From Urbifossiella limnaea (GTDB lineage: Bacteria; Planctomycetota; Planctomycetia; Gemmatales; Gemmataceae), in NCBI RefSeq assembly GCF_007747215.1, contig NZ_CP036273.1:2278322-2342321 (forward strand): a stretch of DNA of 64,000 bases, given 5' to 3'. The translations under genes were made by a program, and so were the position numbers. Under the pieces are notes generated by a model. It worked only from the letters and a program-made list of their open reading frames with translations. It made no database searches and was not told the DNA's origin. Shown one piece after another: positions 16,023-23,844 of this stretch; position 1 is the first letter of the stretch, and every line of letters starts with the position of its first letter.

Positions 16023-17150
16023 GTGCCTGAAGCCATGCTGCCGCGCACGGCCGTCACATTCGCCGCGTTGTGGGTCACGTCCTCGTTCGCCCTGCGCGAG
16101 TCGCGTGCCCACGGCGACGACCTCGTACAAGACTACGTCTCGGCCCGCGCCCTCCGCGACGGGCTTTCGCCGTACCTCCCGCTCGACGACCTCCGCGACC
16201 GCGCCGGCCTACCGCCGCGGCCGGGGCACGTCCTCGTTACGCACAACCCGCACCCGCCCGGGGCCGTCCTTCTGACCGTCCCGTTCGCGGCGGCCGATTT
16301 CGGAATGGCGCTCGACCGGGTGAGACTCCTGCAACTCGCGGCGTTGGCGGTCGCGTGGGCGCTGTGCTTCCGGCTGGCCGCGCCGCCGCTGTCGGGGTGG
16401 GCGTGGGCGCTGGTCGGCGGCGCGTTCGGGCTGTGGGCGCCGGTGTGGCAGGGGCTCGACTGGGGGCAACCGGTCGGCGTGCTCGCGCTGGCCGCGGCGG
16501 GAATTTGGCAACTCGGGCGAAGTGGGCGGCCGCTCGCGTTCGGCTTCGTCCTCGGGTTCGCCTGCACCGTGCGGCCGTTCTTCGCACTCAGCTGCGTCGT
16601 GGCCATGAAGTGGACGCGGCGCGAACAACTCGCCGCCTTCGCCGGCGCGCTCGTCGGCGGGCTGGTGCCCTTTGCGCTGGCCGGCACGCCGCCGTGGGAG
16701 TGGTATCGCCTGGCGTCGGCGGCGGGGGCGTATGCCGCCGAGTGCGGGTCGCTGCCAGGCGTCCTCGGGCTTGGCACCACGGCCGGCGTGGGACTGTACG
16801 CCGCGGCCGCAGTCGTTCTCGCATACCTGCGGTGGAAGGGACTCGCAGCCGATTCCACGCTCGCGCTGGCGGCAGTCGCGGCGATGCTGACGTACCCGCT
16901 GGCGTGGTTCCAGTACGACGTGAGCCTCATCCCGGTCGTGGCGTGGGTCGCCGTCACGGCCCACCGTGCGAACAGCCGCTTCGCCCTCGTGGCGCTGACG
17001 CTGTTCGTCGCGGCGCGGGCGGTGCCGGACGTCATCCCCGACACCGGCGGCTGGGCCGACGCCGTCGGTCACGTCAAAGGGTGGGTGCAGGTGGCGGCGC
17101 GGGCGGTGCTGTTGGCCGCGGTCATCCGCTGTGCGAATGCACCTTCTTGA
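16023..17150 (+). CDS. Polytopic membrane protein, GT87/DUF2029-like mannosyltransferase fold
   Basis: 375 residues from GTG 16023 (ATG 16035 is an alternative). About nine hydrophobic segments. DDLVQDYVSARALRDGLSPY near the N-terminus carries the acidic first-loop motif of GT-C glycosyltransferases of the DUF2029/GT87 type. NPHPPGAVLLTVPF and WGQPVGVLALAAAGIWQL are the next conserved pieces, also seen in polyprenyl-phosphomannose-dependent enzymes. It probably adds a sugar to an extracytoplasmic glycan or lipid. The 3' end overlaps the convergent RHH/zinc-ribbon gene by 29 bases. Confidence 0.75.
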   Translation: MPEAMLPRTAVTFAALWVTSSFALRESRAHGDDLVQDYVSARALRDGLSPYLPLDDLRDRAGLPPRPGHVLVTHNPHPPGAVLLTVPFAAADFGMALDRVRLLQLAALAVAWALCFRLAAPPLSGWAWALVGGAFGLWAPVWQGLDWGQPVGVLALAAAGIWQLGRSGRPLAFGFVLGFACTVRPFFALSCVVAMKWTRREQLAAFAGALVGGLVPFALAGTPPWEWYRLASAAGAYAAECGSLPGVLGLGTTAGVGLYAAAAVVLAYLRWKGLAADSTLALAAVAAMLTYPLAWFQYDVSLIPVVAWVAVTAHRANSRFALVALTLFVAARAVPDVIPDTGGWADAVGHVKGWVQVAARAVLLAAVIRCANAPS

Positions 17151-17562
17151 AGTGCTCGACCATCTTCTCGTGGGGGACGTGCCAGCCGCAGTCGTCGCAC
17201 GGGCCGACGGTAGGGTAGCATTTCGCGCAGTACAGCGGGCCGCCGTCGAGGAACTGCTCGAACCGCCGGCGGTCGGCCGGGGGCGCGGCGTCGGCCGACA
17301 TCGGGATGGTGACGGCCGCCTTGCACTTCTCGCACGGCCGCGTGTCGTGCTCGACCAGCACGTGCTTGTAGTGGTCGTGGATGCCGCGCGGCACGACCCC
17401 GCTGCCGGTGCAGAGCGGGCACGTCATGCGGAACTGCGCGAGGATCGCCTTGCGGATGAACTCGCTCTTGTTCGGGAGGTTGTCGAGGAACTTCGCCAGT
17501 TCCTCCTCGACCTTGAACGCGACGATCTGCGACTTCTGGGCCTTCGCGTCTTTCCGGGCCAT
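17122..17562 (-). CDS. Ribbon-helix-helix plus zinc-ribbon protein, possible transcription factor
   Basis: 146 residues. Residues about 13-45 (IVAFKVEEELAKFLDNL, then KSEFIRKAILAQF) fit a ribbon-helix-helix DNA-binding motif. Four CxxC pairs follow: CPLC, CEKC, CAKC and CDDC, the last leading into GWHVPHEKMVEHFKKVH, a C2H2-like ending. Together these suggest a zinc-stabilised DNA-binding regulator. I do not recognise a named family. Start chosen at ATG 17560-17562 before a Lys-rich N-terminus. A TATTAT -10-like box lies about 21-26 bases upstream. The gene is divergent from the ThDP enzyme. Confidence 0.7.
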   Translation of the reverse strand: MARKDAKAQKSQIVAFKVEEELAKFLDNLPNKSEFIRKAILAQFRMTCPLCTGSGVVPRGIHDHYKHVLVEHDTRPCEKCKAAVTIPMSADAAPPADRRRFEQFLDGGPLYCAKCYPTVGPCDDCGWHVPHEKMVEHFKKVHSHSG

Positions 17563-17643
17563 GGTGCGTCCGTTGGGGTGCGATAATAAGTCATCGTAGG
17601 CTCGCGGCCGGACCGCCGCAAGCCGCCGCACGGACCACCCCGC

Positions 17644-19302
17644 ATGACCGGCGTCGATGCCTTTCTCGAACTGCTGCACGGGGCCGGCGTCACGCACCTG
17701 TTCGGCAACCCGGGCACGACCGAACTGCCGCTGAACGCCGCCCTGGCACGCGACCGCCGCGTCCGCTACGTCCTCGGCCTGCACGAGTGCCCGGTAGTGG
17801 CCGCGGCCGACGGCTACGCGACCGCCGGCGGCCGCCTCGCGGTCGTGAACCTGCATACCAGCTGTGGCCTCGGCAACGCGATGGGGATGCTCGTCAACGC
17901 GAAGGCCGCCGGCTCGCCACTGCTGGTCACGGCCGGGCAGCAGGACACGCGCCACCTCTTCGAAGAACCCGTGCTCGCCGGTCCACTCGTGGACATGGCC
18001 CGGCCGCTGGTGAAGTACGCCGCCGAGGTCGGCCGCGTCGCAGACCTGCCGAACGCGACGCGCCGCGCGATCCAGGCCGCACTCACGCCGCCGACCGGGC
18101 CGGTGTTCCTGTCGCTACCGCTCGACGTGCAGACCGCCCTCGCCGACGGCCTCGACCTGTCGCCGCCGTGGTCCGTCGATCGGCACATCCGCCCGGCCCG
18201 CACGCCGCTGCAACAAGCGGCCACGCTGCTGGCGAATGCCGCGAACCCGGTCATCCTCGCCGGCAGCCGGGTGACCGAGTCCGGCGGCTGCCGCGAACTC
18301 GTATCGCTGGCCGAGACGCTCGGCGTCCCGGTGTTCAACGAGCAGAACACGTCGCGCGGCCGCTTCCCGATCCCGACCGACCACCCGCTGTACGCCGGCC
18401 CGGTGCCGTTGTGGAACCCGGACATCCCGACGGCACTGGCCGGGTTCGACGTGGCGTTCGTGGTCGGCATGAACCTGCTGCGGCTGTACATCCGCCAGGA
18501 GCCGCTCCGCCCGCTGCCGCCGGGGTTGAAGCTGATTCACCTCGACAACGACCCTGCCGAGATCGGCAAGAACTACCCCGTGGAAGTGGGCCTGCTCGGC
18601 GACCCGAAGGCCGGGCTGGCCGAACTCGTGTACGAGATCGACCGCCGGCTGACGCCCGACGCCGCGGCCGCTGCCGGAGAACGCGGCCGCGCCCACGCCG
18701 CGCGGCTGGCCGCGGCGCGGGATGACTTCCGGGCCGCGGTCGATGCGCAACTGGCCGGCCGCCCGCTGGCGGGCTCCGCGGTGATGGGTGCCGTCGCCCG
18801 CGTGCTGCCGGCGGACGCGGCCGTGGTCGAGGAGTGCCCGACGACGCACGGCAACGTTCTCGAACGCCTCGGCGCCGTGCGCGACCCGGCCGGCTACTTC
18901 GGCCACCGCGGGTGGGCCTTAGGCTGGGGCATCGGATGCGCGATCGGCGTGAAGCTGGCGTGGCCCGACCGCCCGGTGTTGGCTGTACTCGGCGACGGTT
19001 CGACGGCGTTCGGGATGCAGGGACTGTGGACCGCAGCGCGAGAGGGATTGCCGGTCGTGTTCGTGGTGGCGAACAACCGCCGCTATCACATCCTGGAAGT
19101 GTGTGGCGACCGCCTTGGCCTCTCCGCTCTGGCGCACGGCCCCGGCTTCACACTCGGCGACCCACCGATCGACTTCGTCGGCCTGTCGCGGGCGCTGGGA
19201 GTAGAGGCGCACTCGGTGGAGCGCGCGGACGAACTGAGCGACCGGGTGCGGGCGGGATTGACGGGTGATCGGCCGGTGTTGCTGGAGGTGCCGGTGGGGT
19301 GA
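17644..19302 (+). CDS. Thiamine-diphosphate enzyme, benzoylformate decarboxylase / acetolactate synthase superfamily
   Basis: 552 residues with the three-domain ThDP fold. The N-terminal PYR domain has FGNPGTTELPLNAAL, the cofactor-activating Glu in GLHECPVVAAADGYA, and a conserved His in NLHTSCGLGNAMG. A central domain follows. The C-terminal PP domain has the metal-binding GDGSTAFGMQGLWTAAREG through VVFVVANNRRYHIL. FGNPGTTELP and the His are closest to benzoylformate decarboxylase and related 2-oxoacid decarboxylases, but the active-site Ser of that enzyme is Thr-like here. The substrate is uncertain. No acetolactate synthase small subunit lies nearby. Confidence 0.85.
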   Translation: MTGVDAFLELLHGAGVTHLFGNPGTTELPLNAALARDRRVRYVLGLHECPVVAAADGYATAGGRLAVVNLHTSCGLGNAMGMLVNAKAAGSPLLVTAGQQDTRHLFEEPVLAGPLVDMARPLVKYAAEVGRVADLPNATRRAIQAALTPPTGPVFLSLPLDVQTALADGLDLSPPWSVDRHIRPARTPLQQAATLLANAANPVILAGSRVTESGGCRELVSLAETLGVPVFNEQNTSRGRFPIPTDHPLYAGPVPLWNPDIPTALAGFDVAFVVGMNLLRLYIRQEPLRPLPPGLKLIHLDNDPAEIGKNYPVEVGLLGDPKAGLAELVYEIDRRLTPDAAAAAGERGRAHAARLAAARDDFRAAVDAQLAGRPLAGSAVMGAVARVLPADAAVVEECPTTHGNVLERLGAVRDPAGYFGHRGWALGWGIGCAIGVKLAWPDRPVLAVLGDGSTAFGMQGLWTAAREGLPVVFVVANNRRYHILEVCGDRLGLSALAHGPGFTLGDPPIDFVGLSRALGVEAHSVERADELSDRVRAGLTGDRPVLLEVPVG

Positions 19303-19308
19303 GGTGCT

Positions 19309-19366
19309 CGTGTTGCCGCTTGCGGCTTAGCCGCGTTCGCGCCGCTAAGCCGCAAGCGGCAACACG
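19309..19366. repeat. Perfect 23-base palindrome / bidirectional terminator between convergent genes
   Basis: Arms 19309-19331 and 19344-19366 are perfect inverted repeats (core TTGCCGCTTGCGGCTTAGC) around a 12-base loop. It lies between the ThDP-enzyme stop (19302) and the stop of the Gly-rich gene (19374), the ideal place for a shared terminator. Confidence 0.8.
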
Positions 19367-19373
19367 ACTTGCC

Positions 19374-19880
19374 TTACGCCGGCGGCCGTTCGCCCCTGCC
19401 GCCCTTGTCGCCGCCGGGGAAGCCGCCCTTGCCGCCGGGGCCGCCCTTGTCGCCGCCGGGGAAGCCGCCCTTGCCGCCCGGGAAGCCACCCTTGCCGCCG
19501 GCCCCGCCGCCCGGGAAGCCGCCGAACCCGCCCCGCATCGTCTCCAGTGACTTCAGCTGGTCGTCGGTCAGCATCTTTTCCAGCTTCCCCTTCACGTCGG
19601 CCTCCAGCGCCGTCAACTGGGACTTCTGGTCGTCGGTCAGCTTCAGCTGCTCCTGGGCGAAGGGCGGCAGCACGGTCCCGAGCTTGAACCCGCCGCCCTT
19701 GCCGCCCTTGTCGCCGCCGGGGAAGCCGCCCTTGCCGCCCGGCCCGCCGGGGAAGCCGCCCTTGCCGCCCGGCCCGCCCTTGTCGTCCTTCCCGCCCGGC
19801 GGCTGCGACATCGCCGGCGACCCCATCAGGACCGCCCCCGCGACGAACGCCGCCGCCCCGCACATCAGCTTCTTCATCAC
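19374..19880 (-). CDS. Secreted collagen-like Gly-rich repeat protein with Spy/CpxP-like helical core
   Basis: 168 residues. Signal peptide to about residue 26 (ending SPAMSQ). The mature protein has two repeat blocks built from GGKGGFPGG and GGDKGGPGG units. They flank a charged helical middle (LTDDQKSQLTALEADVKGKL, then KMLTDDQLKSLE) that resembles the LTxxQ repeats of periplasmic Spy/CpxP-type proteins. The DNA of the repeat blocks is itself repetitive and prone to copy-number change. Planctomycetes often encode such small exported proteins, sometimes annotated as Spy-like or collagen-like. Function unknown; perhaps envelope chaperone or matrix. Convergent with the ThDP enzyme. Confidence 0.78.
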   Translation of the reverse strand: MMKKLMCGAAAFVAGAVLMGSPAMSQPPGGKDDKGGPGGKGGFPGGPGGKGGFPGGDKGGKGGGFKLGTVLPPFAQEQLKLTDDQKSQLTALEADVKGKLEKMLTDDQLKSLETMRGGFGGFPGGGAGGKGGFPGGKGGFPGGDKGGPGGKGGFPGGDKGGRGERPPA

Positions 19881-20057
19881 ACGACCCCGGTTGGTGGTTG
19901 AGTCTGCTCCGACACCACCTCAAACGCCGCCCCCGCCAGGCAGCGACACCCCGGGGTGATTCCCATCCTGTTCTCATCGTCGCCGCGCGGCGACGGGGCG
20001 CGCCTAAAATACCCCAGTGGGGCCGACCGCCCCCGAGGCAGAAAGCGAGCGTGGCCC

Positions 20058-21035
20058 GTGCCGGAGAACCTGAAACTCACCCGTCCGTGGCTCGTGGCCG
20101 TGTGGCCCGGTATGGGGCACGTCGGCATCAACGCCGGCGTTTACCTCCTCTCCAAACTCGGCATGTCGGAGGTCGCCGAGCTCGAAACCGGCGAGACGTT
20201 CGACGTCGACTCGGTGACCGTGGAGAACGGCCTGATCGGGGCCGTCCGCAGGCCGCGGAGCCGGCTGTTTCTGTGGAACGACCCGGCGGGGAAGCACGAC
20301 CTGGTCGTCCTCGTCGGTGAGGCCCAGCCGCCGGCCGGGAAGTACGCCTTCTGCCGTCGCGTGATCGACGCCGCTCGACAGGCCGGCGTGGAGCGGGTGT
20401 TCACGTTCGCCGCGATGGCGACTCAGATGCACCCGTCGCACGACTCGCGCGTCTTCGCCGCGGCCACCGACCAGGCCAACCTCGACGAGCTGAAGCGGCT
20501 CGAACTCGACGTCGTGCAGGAGGGCCAAATATCCGGCCTGAACGGCGTGCTGCTGGGCGTCGCGGCCGAGGCCGGGCTGCCGGGGGCGTGTCTGCTCGGG
20601 GAGATGCCACACATCTTCGCGCAGGTGCCGTTCCCGAAGGCGTCGCACGCCGTGCTCGAAGCGTTCACCACGCTCGCCGGCATCGAGCTCGACCTGTCCG
20701 AATTGGCGTCGCTGGCCCGCAACGTGGAGGAGCAGCTGGGCGAGGTGCTGGCCCGCGTCGAGGAGCGGTTCGGCGACCAGGAGGATGAGGACGACGAAGA
20801 CGACGACAGTGAGGCGGTGGCGGAAGCCGAGGAGCCGGAGGCGGGCGACGAGCCAAGCCCGGCGGCGCGTCGGCCGTCGGCGCGTGCGCGGGTGGAAGAG
20901 CTGTTCGTGGCGGCGGCCGCGGACCGCTCGAAGGCGTTCGAGCTGAAGCAGGCGCTGGACCGCTTCGGCCTGTTCCGCGAGTACGAGGACCGCTTCCTCG
21001 ACCTGTTCAAGAAGGCCGGCGAGGCGGGGGCGTGA
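20058..21035 (+). CDS. PAC2 family protein (proteasome-assembly-chaperone-like, ATP-grasp-associated superfamily)
   Basis: 325 residues from GTG 20058. WLVAVWPGMGHVGINAGVYL at the N-terminus and VFTFAAMATQMHPSHDSRVF in the middle match the PAC2 family, whose eukaryotic members assist proteasome assembly and whose bacterial members have unknown roles. GQISGLNGVLLGVAAEAGLP and CLLGEMPHIFAQVPFPKA complete the fold at about residues 155-210. An acidic Glu/Asp linker (about 237-262) joins a C-terminal helical tail. No proteasome genes are in the window. A TAAAAT box lies at 20005-20010. Confidence 0.8.
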   Translation: MPENLKLTRPWLVAVWPGMGHVGINAGVYLLSKLGMSEVAELETGETFDVDSVTVENGLIGAVRRPRSRLFLWNDPAGKHDLVVLVGEAQPPAGKYAFCRRVIDAARQAGVERVFTFAAMATQMHPSHDSRVFAAATDQANLDELKRLELDVVQEGQISGLNGVLLGVAAEAGLPGACLLGEMPHIFAQVPFPKASHAVLEAFTTLAGIELDLSELASLARNVEEQLGEVLARVEERFGDQEDEDDEDDDSEAVAEAEEPEAGDEPSPAARRPSARARVEELFVAAAADRSKAFELKQALDRFGLFREYEDRFLDLFKKAGEAGA

Positions 21036-21041
21036 AAGCGA

Positions 21042-21071
21042 AAGGGGTCGCGGCTTTCGCCGCAACCCCTT
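21042..21071 (-). terminator. Terminator for tRNA-Leu (also downstream of PAC2 gene)
   Basis: Stem AAGGGGTTGCGG / CCGCGACCCCTT with one mismatch; on the minus strand it is followed by TTTCGCTTTC. It lies 15 bases past the tRNA 3' end and 6 bases past the PAC2 stop, so it can serve both. Confidence 0.65.
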
Positions 21072-21085
21072 GTCTGAAATCACAG

Positions 21086-21169
21086 TGCCGAGGAGAGGAC
21101 TTGAACCTCCACGACCTTACGGCCACTAGAACCTGAATCTAGCGCGTCTGCCAATTCCGCCACCTCGGC
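21086..21169 (-). tRNA. tRNA-Leu (anticodon CAG)
   Basis: 84 nt. Acceptor stem GCCGAGG pairs with CCTCGGC, discriminator A; CCA is not encoded. D arm has GGCAGACGC; the anticodon loop TTCAGGT gives CAG, reading CUG, the main Leu codon in GC-rich genes. A long class II variable arm (TGGCCGTAAGGTCGT) and T arm GGTTCAAGTCC confirm leucine. A promoter and terminator flank it. Confidence 0.97.
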
Positions 21170-21200
21170 GTTCGCCCGGCGGCCGGGCGAGCGTGGAGGT

Positions 21201-21228
21201 ATCTTAAGCACGACTCCCGCGGCGTCAA
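21201..21228 (-). promoter_or_regulatory. Promoter of tRNA-Leu
   Basis: On the minus strand: TTGACG (21228-21223), 16-base spacer, TAAGAT (21206-21201), 31 bases before the tRNA 5' end. Good match to the sigma-70 consensus. Confidence 0.7.
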
Positions 21229-21251
21229 GCGTGACGGGCGAAACCTTCCCG

Positions 21252-21992
21252 TTACCGCTTCATCAGGTCCGCCACCGGCCCCTTGATCGCGTCCGCCCAG
21301 ATGGCGTAACCCTTGCCCGACAGGTGCAGGTAGTCCGGCATCACCTCGCGGCTCAGGCTGCCGTCCTTCTCCAGGAACTTGGCGCCGATGTCCAGGTACT
21401 TCACCGCCTTGCCGTCGTCCAGCTTGGCGATGCGGTCGTTGATCTGCTTGATCTTCGGCTGCAGGTCCATCGCCGGCACCGACTTGGATTCCTTCGTCGA
21501 CTTGCCGGCGCGGGGGAAGACGCCGAGCAGCAGCACCTTCGTCTCCGGCCGCTGCTTACGGAGTTCCTTGACGATCGCGGTCACGCCCTCGGCGATCTGG
21601 TCGGGCGAGTTCGACCCGCTGTTGTTGGTGCCGATCATCAGCACGGCCACCTTCGGGTTGATCCCCTCCAACTCCTTCCCCTCGGTGATCCGCCAGAGGA
21701 CGTGCTCGGTGCGGTCGCCGCCGATGCCGAAGTTGGCCGCCTTCATCGGCTCGAACGTCTCCTTCCACGCCGCCTTGCCGCCGCCCTCCCAGCCCTGCGT
21801 GATGGAGTCGCCAAGGAAGAGCACGTCCACGTCGCCCTTGGCGGCGCGCTTGACGAACGACTCGTGCCGCCCCTGCCAGCCCTTGTCGGGCTTCGACACG
21901 GCCTTGGTGGCGGGGTTGGGGGCGTCCTGGCCGAACGCGGCGAAGGACGCCACCGTCAGGACGAACAGCGGGGCGCAGAACCGTCGGGTCAT
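21252..21992 (-). CDS. Secreted SGNH/GDSL hydrolase (PAF-acetylhydrolase / rhamnogalacturonan acetylesterase-like)
   Basis: 246 residues with a Sec signal peptide (to about residue 22, ending AAFGQ). SGNH blocks: LFLGDSITQGW (block I, nucleophile Ser), NFGIGGDRTEHVLWRI (block II Gly), LMIGTNNSG (block III Asn), and PDYLHLSGKGY (block V Asp and His). All catalytic residues are present. Members with GGDRTEHVLWRL are common in planctomycetes and remove acetyl or other acyl groups from carbohydrates or lipids. Exported, so it probably acts on polymers outside the cytoplasm. It lies downstream of the cytochrome operon, separated by a strong hairpin. Confidence 0.88.
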   Translation of the reverse strand: MTRRFCAPLFVLTVASFAAFGQDAPNPATKAVSKPDKGWQGRHESFVKRAAKGDVDVLFLGDSITQGWEGGGKAAWKETFEPMKAANFGIGGDRTEHVLWRITEGKELEGINPKVAVLMIGTNNSGSNSPDQIAEGVTAIVKELRKQRPETKVLLLGVFPRAGKSTKESKSVPAMDLQPKIKQINDRIAKLDDGKAVKYLDIGAKFLEKDGSLSREVMPDYLHLSGKGYAIWADAIKGPVADLMKR

Positions 21993-22022
21993 TGGGCGGG
22001 CTCCGGGGAGGGGAGAACGGGC

Positions 22023-22052
22023 AGAGCCCGGGGGCGGGCGCCCCCGGGCTCT
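22023..22052 (-). terminator. Strong GC hairpin between cytochrome operon and SGNH gene
   Basis: Perfect 14-base arms (AGAGCCCGGGGGCG and its inverse) with a 2-base loop, 31 bases past the third cytochrome stop. No T-run. It may terminate the leftward cytochrome operon or be another palindromic repeat. Confidence 0.6.
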
Positions 22053-22083
22053 CGGTGGTGTAGTGATGCGCGCCGCGGGCGGC

Positions 22084-23844
22084 TCACTTCTTCGGCCGTA
22101 GGTCCGCGAACGCGGCCCCGAAGCGGCCGGCCTCGAAGGCGTTGAACGTCTTCATCCGCTCCTGCAACCGGATGTCGACGGATTGCAGGGTCGGGCTCGG
22201 GTGCGTCGTCGTCGGCGTCACCTCGTAGGTGAACTTCGCACCTGGCCGGAGCCGCGTCACCACGATGCCGGCGAGCTTGGCGTGCAGGGCGGCCACCGCC
22301 GGGGGGGGCGACTGTGGGGCGTCCTTCGGCGACGGTGGCGGGCCGGCCCCGTCCAGTGCCAGCGTCTCGTAGGCCCAGGCGTACAGCTGCGCCACCTCGG
22401 GGTCGGCCACGGGCCGGCCCGCGGCGGCGACCACGGCGTCGAGCAGCTTGTCGCGCGCCGCCGCGTCGTAGGTCAGCTTCCGCACCGCGGCGAGTGTTTC
22501 GTCCGACAGCTTCGTGCCGTTGGCGACGGCCTTCTGGATCAGCGCCGGGTCGCCGAACGTCTTCGCACCGAACGCCTTCGCCAGCTCCTTCTCGACCTCC
22601 AGCAGCGCGGCGCCGCGGCCGGCCAGAGCTTCACCCCCCTGGACGCCGGCAGCGTGGTCGGCGATCACCCGGGCCAGTGCGAAGGGCGCCGGGCGGAACA
22701 GCGGCCGACCCGGCGGGCCGACGTAGCCGCGGGCCTGGCGGTCGCTCGGGTACTTGAGGTCGTGGTGGCAGGCGTAGCAGTCGAACGCCGAGAAGTCGAG
22801 GCCGCCGCCGGTCTTCTCGGCGTCGGCGGCGAGCTGCGCCGTCAGGTCGAGGTTTGCCCGCAGGGTGGCGACCGTGGACTCGGCGAACCGCCGGGCCACG
22901 GCCGACTCGCCGGCCTTGTAGTGGAACGTGTTCCAGACCTTGGCCGCGTCGCGCTTCGCCAGTGCCGTGATGAACGGCATCTCGGACGCGAGCCCCCAGT
23001 GACGCGGCTGCTCTCGGGTGTACGCGAGCAGGTCGAGCGGCGGCAGCGGCGGGTGACCGGCGGCGTAGAACTCGTGGGCGACGAACCGGCCCTCCGCGAG
23101 GTTGCCGACGTGGCACGACGCGCACCGGGCCGCGGCGACGGCCGGGTCGCGGAGGTTCGCCAGCCCCCAGGCCGCTTTGCGGGCCGGGTCGGCGTCGCGC
23201 CAGGGGACGTACTTCGTGGACTCGTCCGGGTCCGGGTTGCCGTCGATCAGCACCGGGTCGCGGTGCGGGGAGCGGTACGCGCTGCCGTGGCCGTGGCACA
23301 TCTCGCATCCGACGCCCTCGGTCGTGACGAACGACGAGGGCGCCCACTTCGCTACCCGCGCCGGGGTGACCGGGAACTTCGAGGTCGCGTGGCACGCCAG
23401 GCAGCGAGTGTCGCCGGTGACCGTGTAGTCGTCCTTGCCGTAGGCCCGGCGGAGGTTGTCTTCCATGATGGTGGCGGTGCGGTTGGCCTCGGCCTTCGAC
23501 TTCCCCTTGTTGCGGTCCGTGAGGAGGTTCTTGTACGCTTCGGCGTGCAGGTCGTGGGCCTGCCACACCTTGTTTTCCCAGAGGCGGACGAAGGTGAAGC
23601 CCTTCGTCTCCTGGTACAACTCGACCTTCTCCGGGGTCTCCTCGCTGTGGCACGTCTTGCACTCGGACGCGCCGATCCAAGCGACTTCGCTCTCCGCCGG
23701 CGGAGCGGGCGGGATCGTCTTTCGCGCGCCGGCCGGCTGTGCGGCGCCCGCGGAGAAGCCGCCGGCCGCGAGGCCGACGACCACCCCGAACACCAGGGCC
23801 AGAACCCCGACCGCCCGCCCCATCCGTTCCGCCTGCGTGGTCAT
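22084..23844 (-). CDS. Exported pentahaem c-type cytochrome (third gene of operon)
   Basis: 586 residues. An N-terminal signal/anchor (VLALVFGVVVGLAAGGF) is followed by five CxxCH haem sites: CKTCH, CLACH, CEMCH, CASCH and CYACHH. The first four lie in the N-terminal half with cytochrome c554-like spacing, and extra histidines nearby can be distal ligands. A helical C-terminal half of about 250 residues carries no haem. It is a paralogue of the two upstream cytochromes but has a normal CX2CH first site and a longer C-terminal domain. The ATG overlaps the preceding gene's stop (ATGA, 23841-23844), so the genes are co-translated. Probable periplasmic electron carrier or enzyme; substrate unknown. 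Confidence 0.88.
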   Translation of the reverse strand: MTTQAERMGRAVGVLALVFGVVVGLAAGGFSAGAAQPAGARKTIPPAPPAESEVAWIGASECKTCHSEETPEKVELYQETKGFTFVRLWENKVWQAHDLHAEAYKNLLTDRNKGKSKAEANRTATIMEDNLRRAYGKDDYTVTGDTRCLACHATSKFPVTPARVAKWAPSSFVTTEGVGCEMCHGHGSAYRSPHRDPVLIDGNPDPDESTKYVPWRDADPARKAAWGLANLRDPAVAAARCASCHVGNLAEGRFVAHEFYAAGHPPLPPLDLLAYTREQPRHWGLASEMPFITALAKRDAAKVWNTFHYKAGESAVARRFAESTVATLRANLDLTAQLAADAEKTGGGLDFSAFDCYACHHDLKYPSDRQARGYVGPPGRPLFRPAPFALARVIADHAAGVQGGEALAGRGAALLEVEKELAKAFGAKTFGDPALIQKAVANGTKLSDETLAAVRKLTYDAAARDKLLDAVVAAAGRPVADPEVAQLYAWAYETLALDGAGPPPSPKDAPQSPPPAVAALHAKLAGIVVTRLRPGAKFTYEVTPTTTHPSPTLQSVDIRLQERMKTFNAFEAGRFGAAFADLRPKK

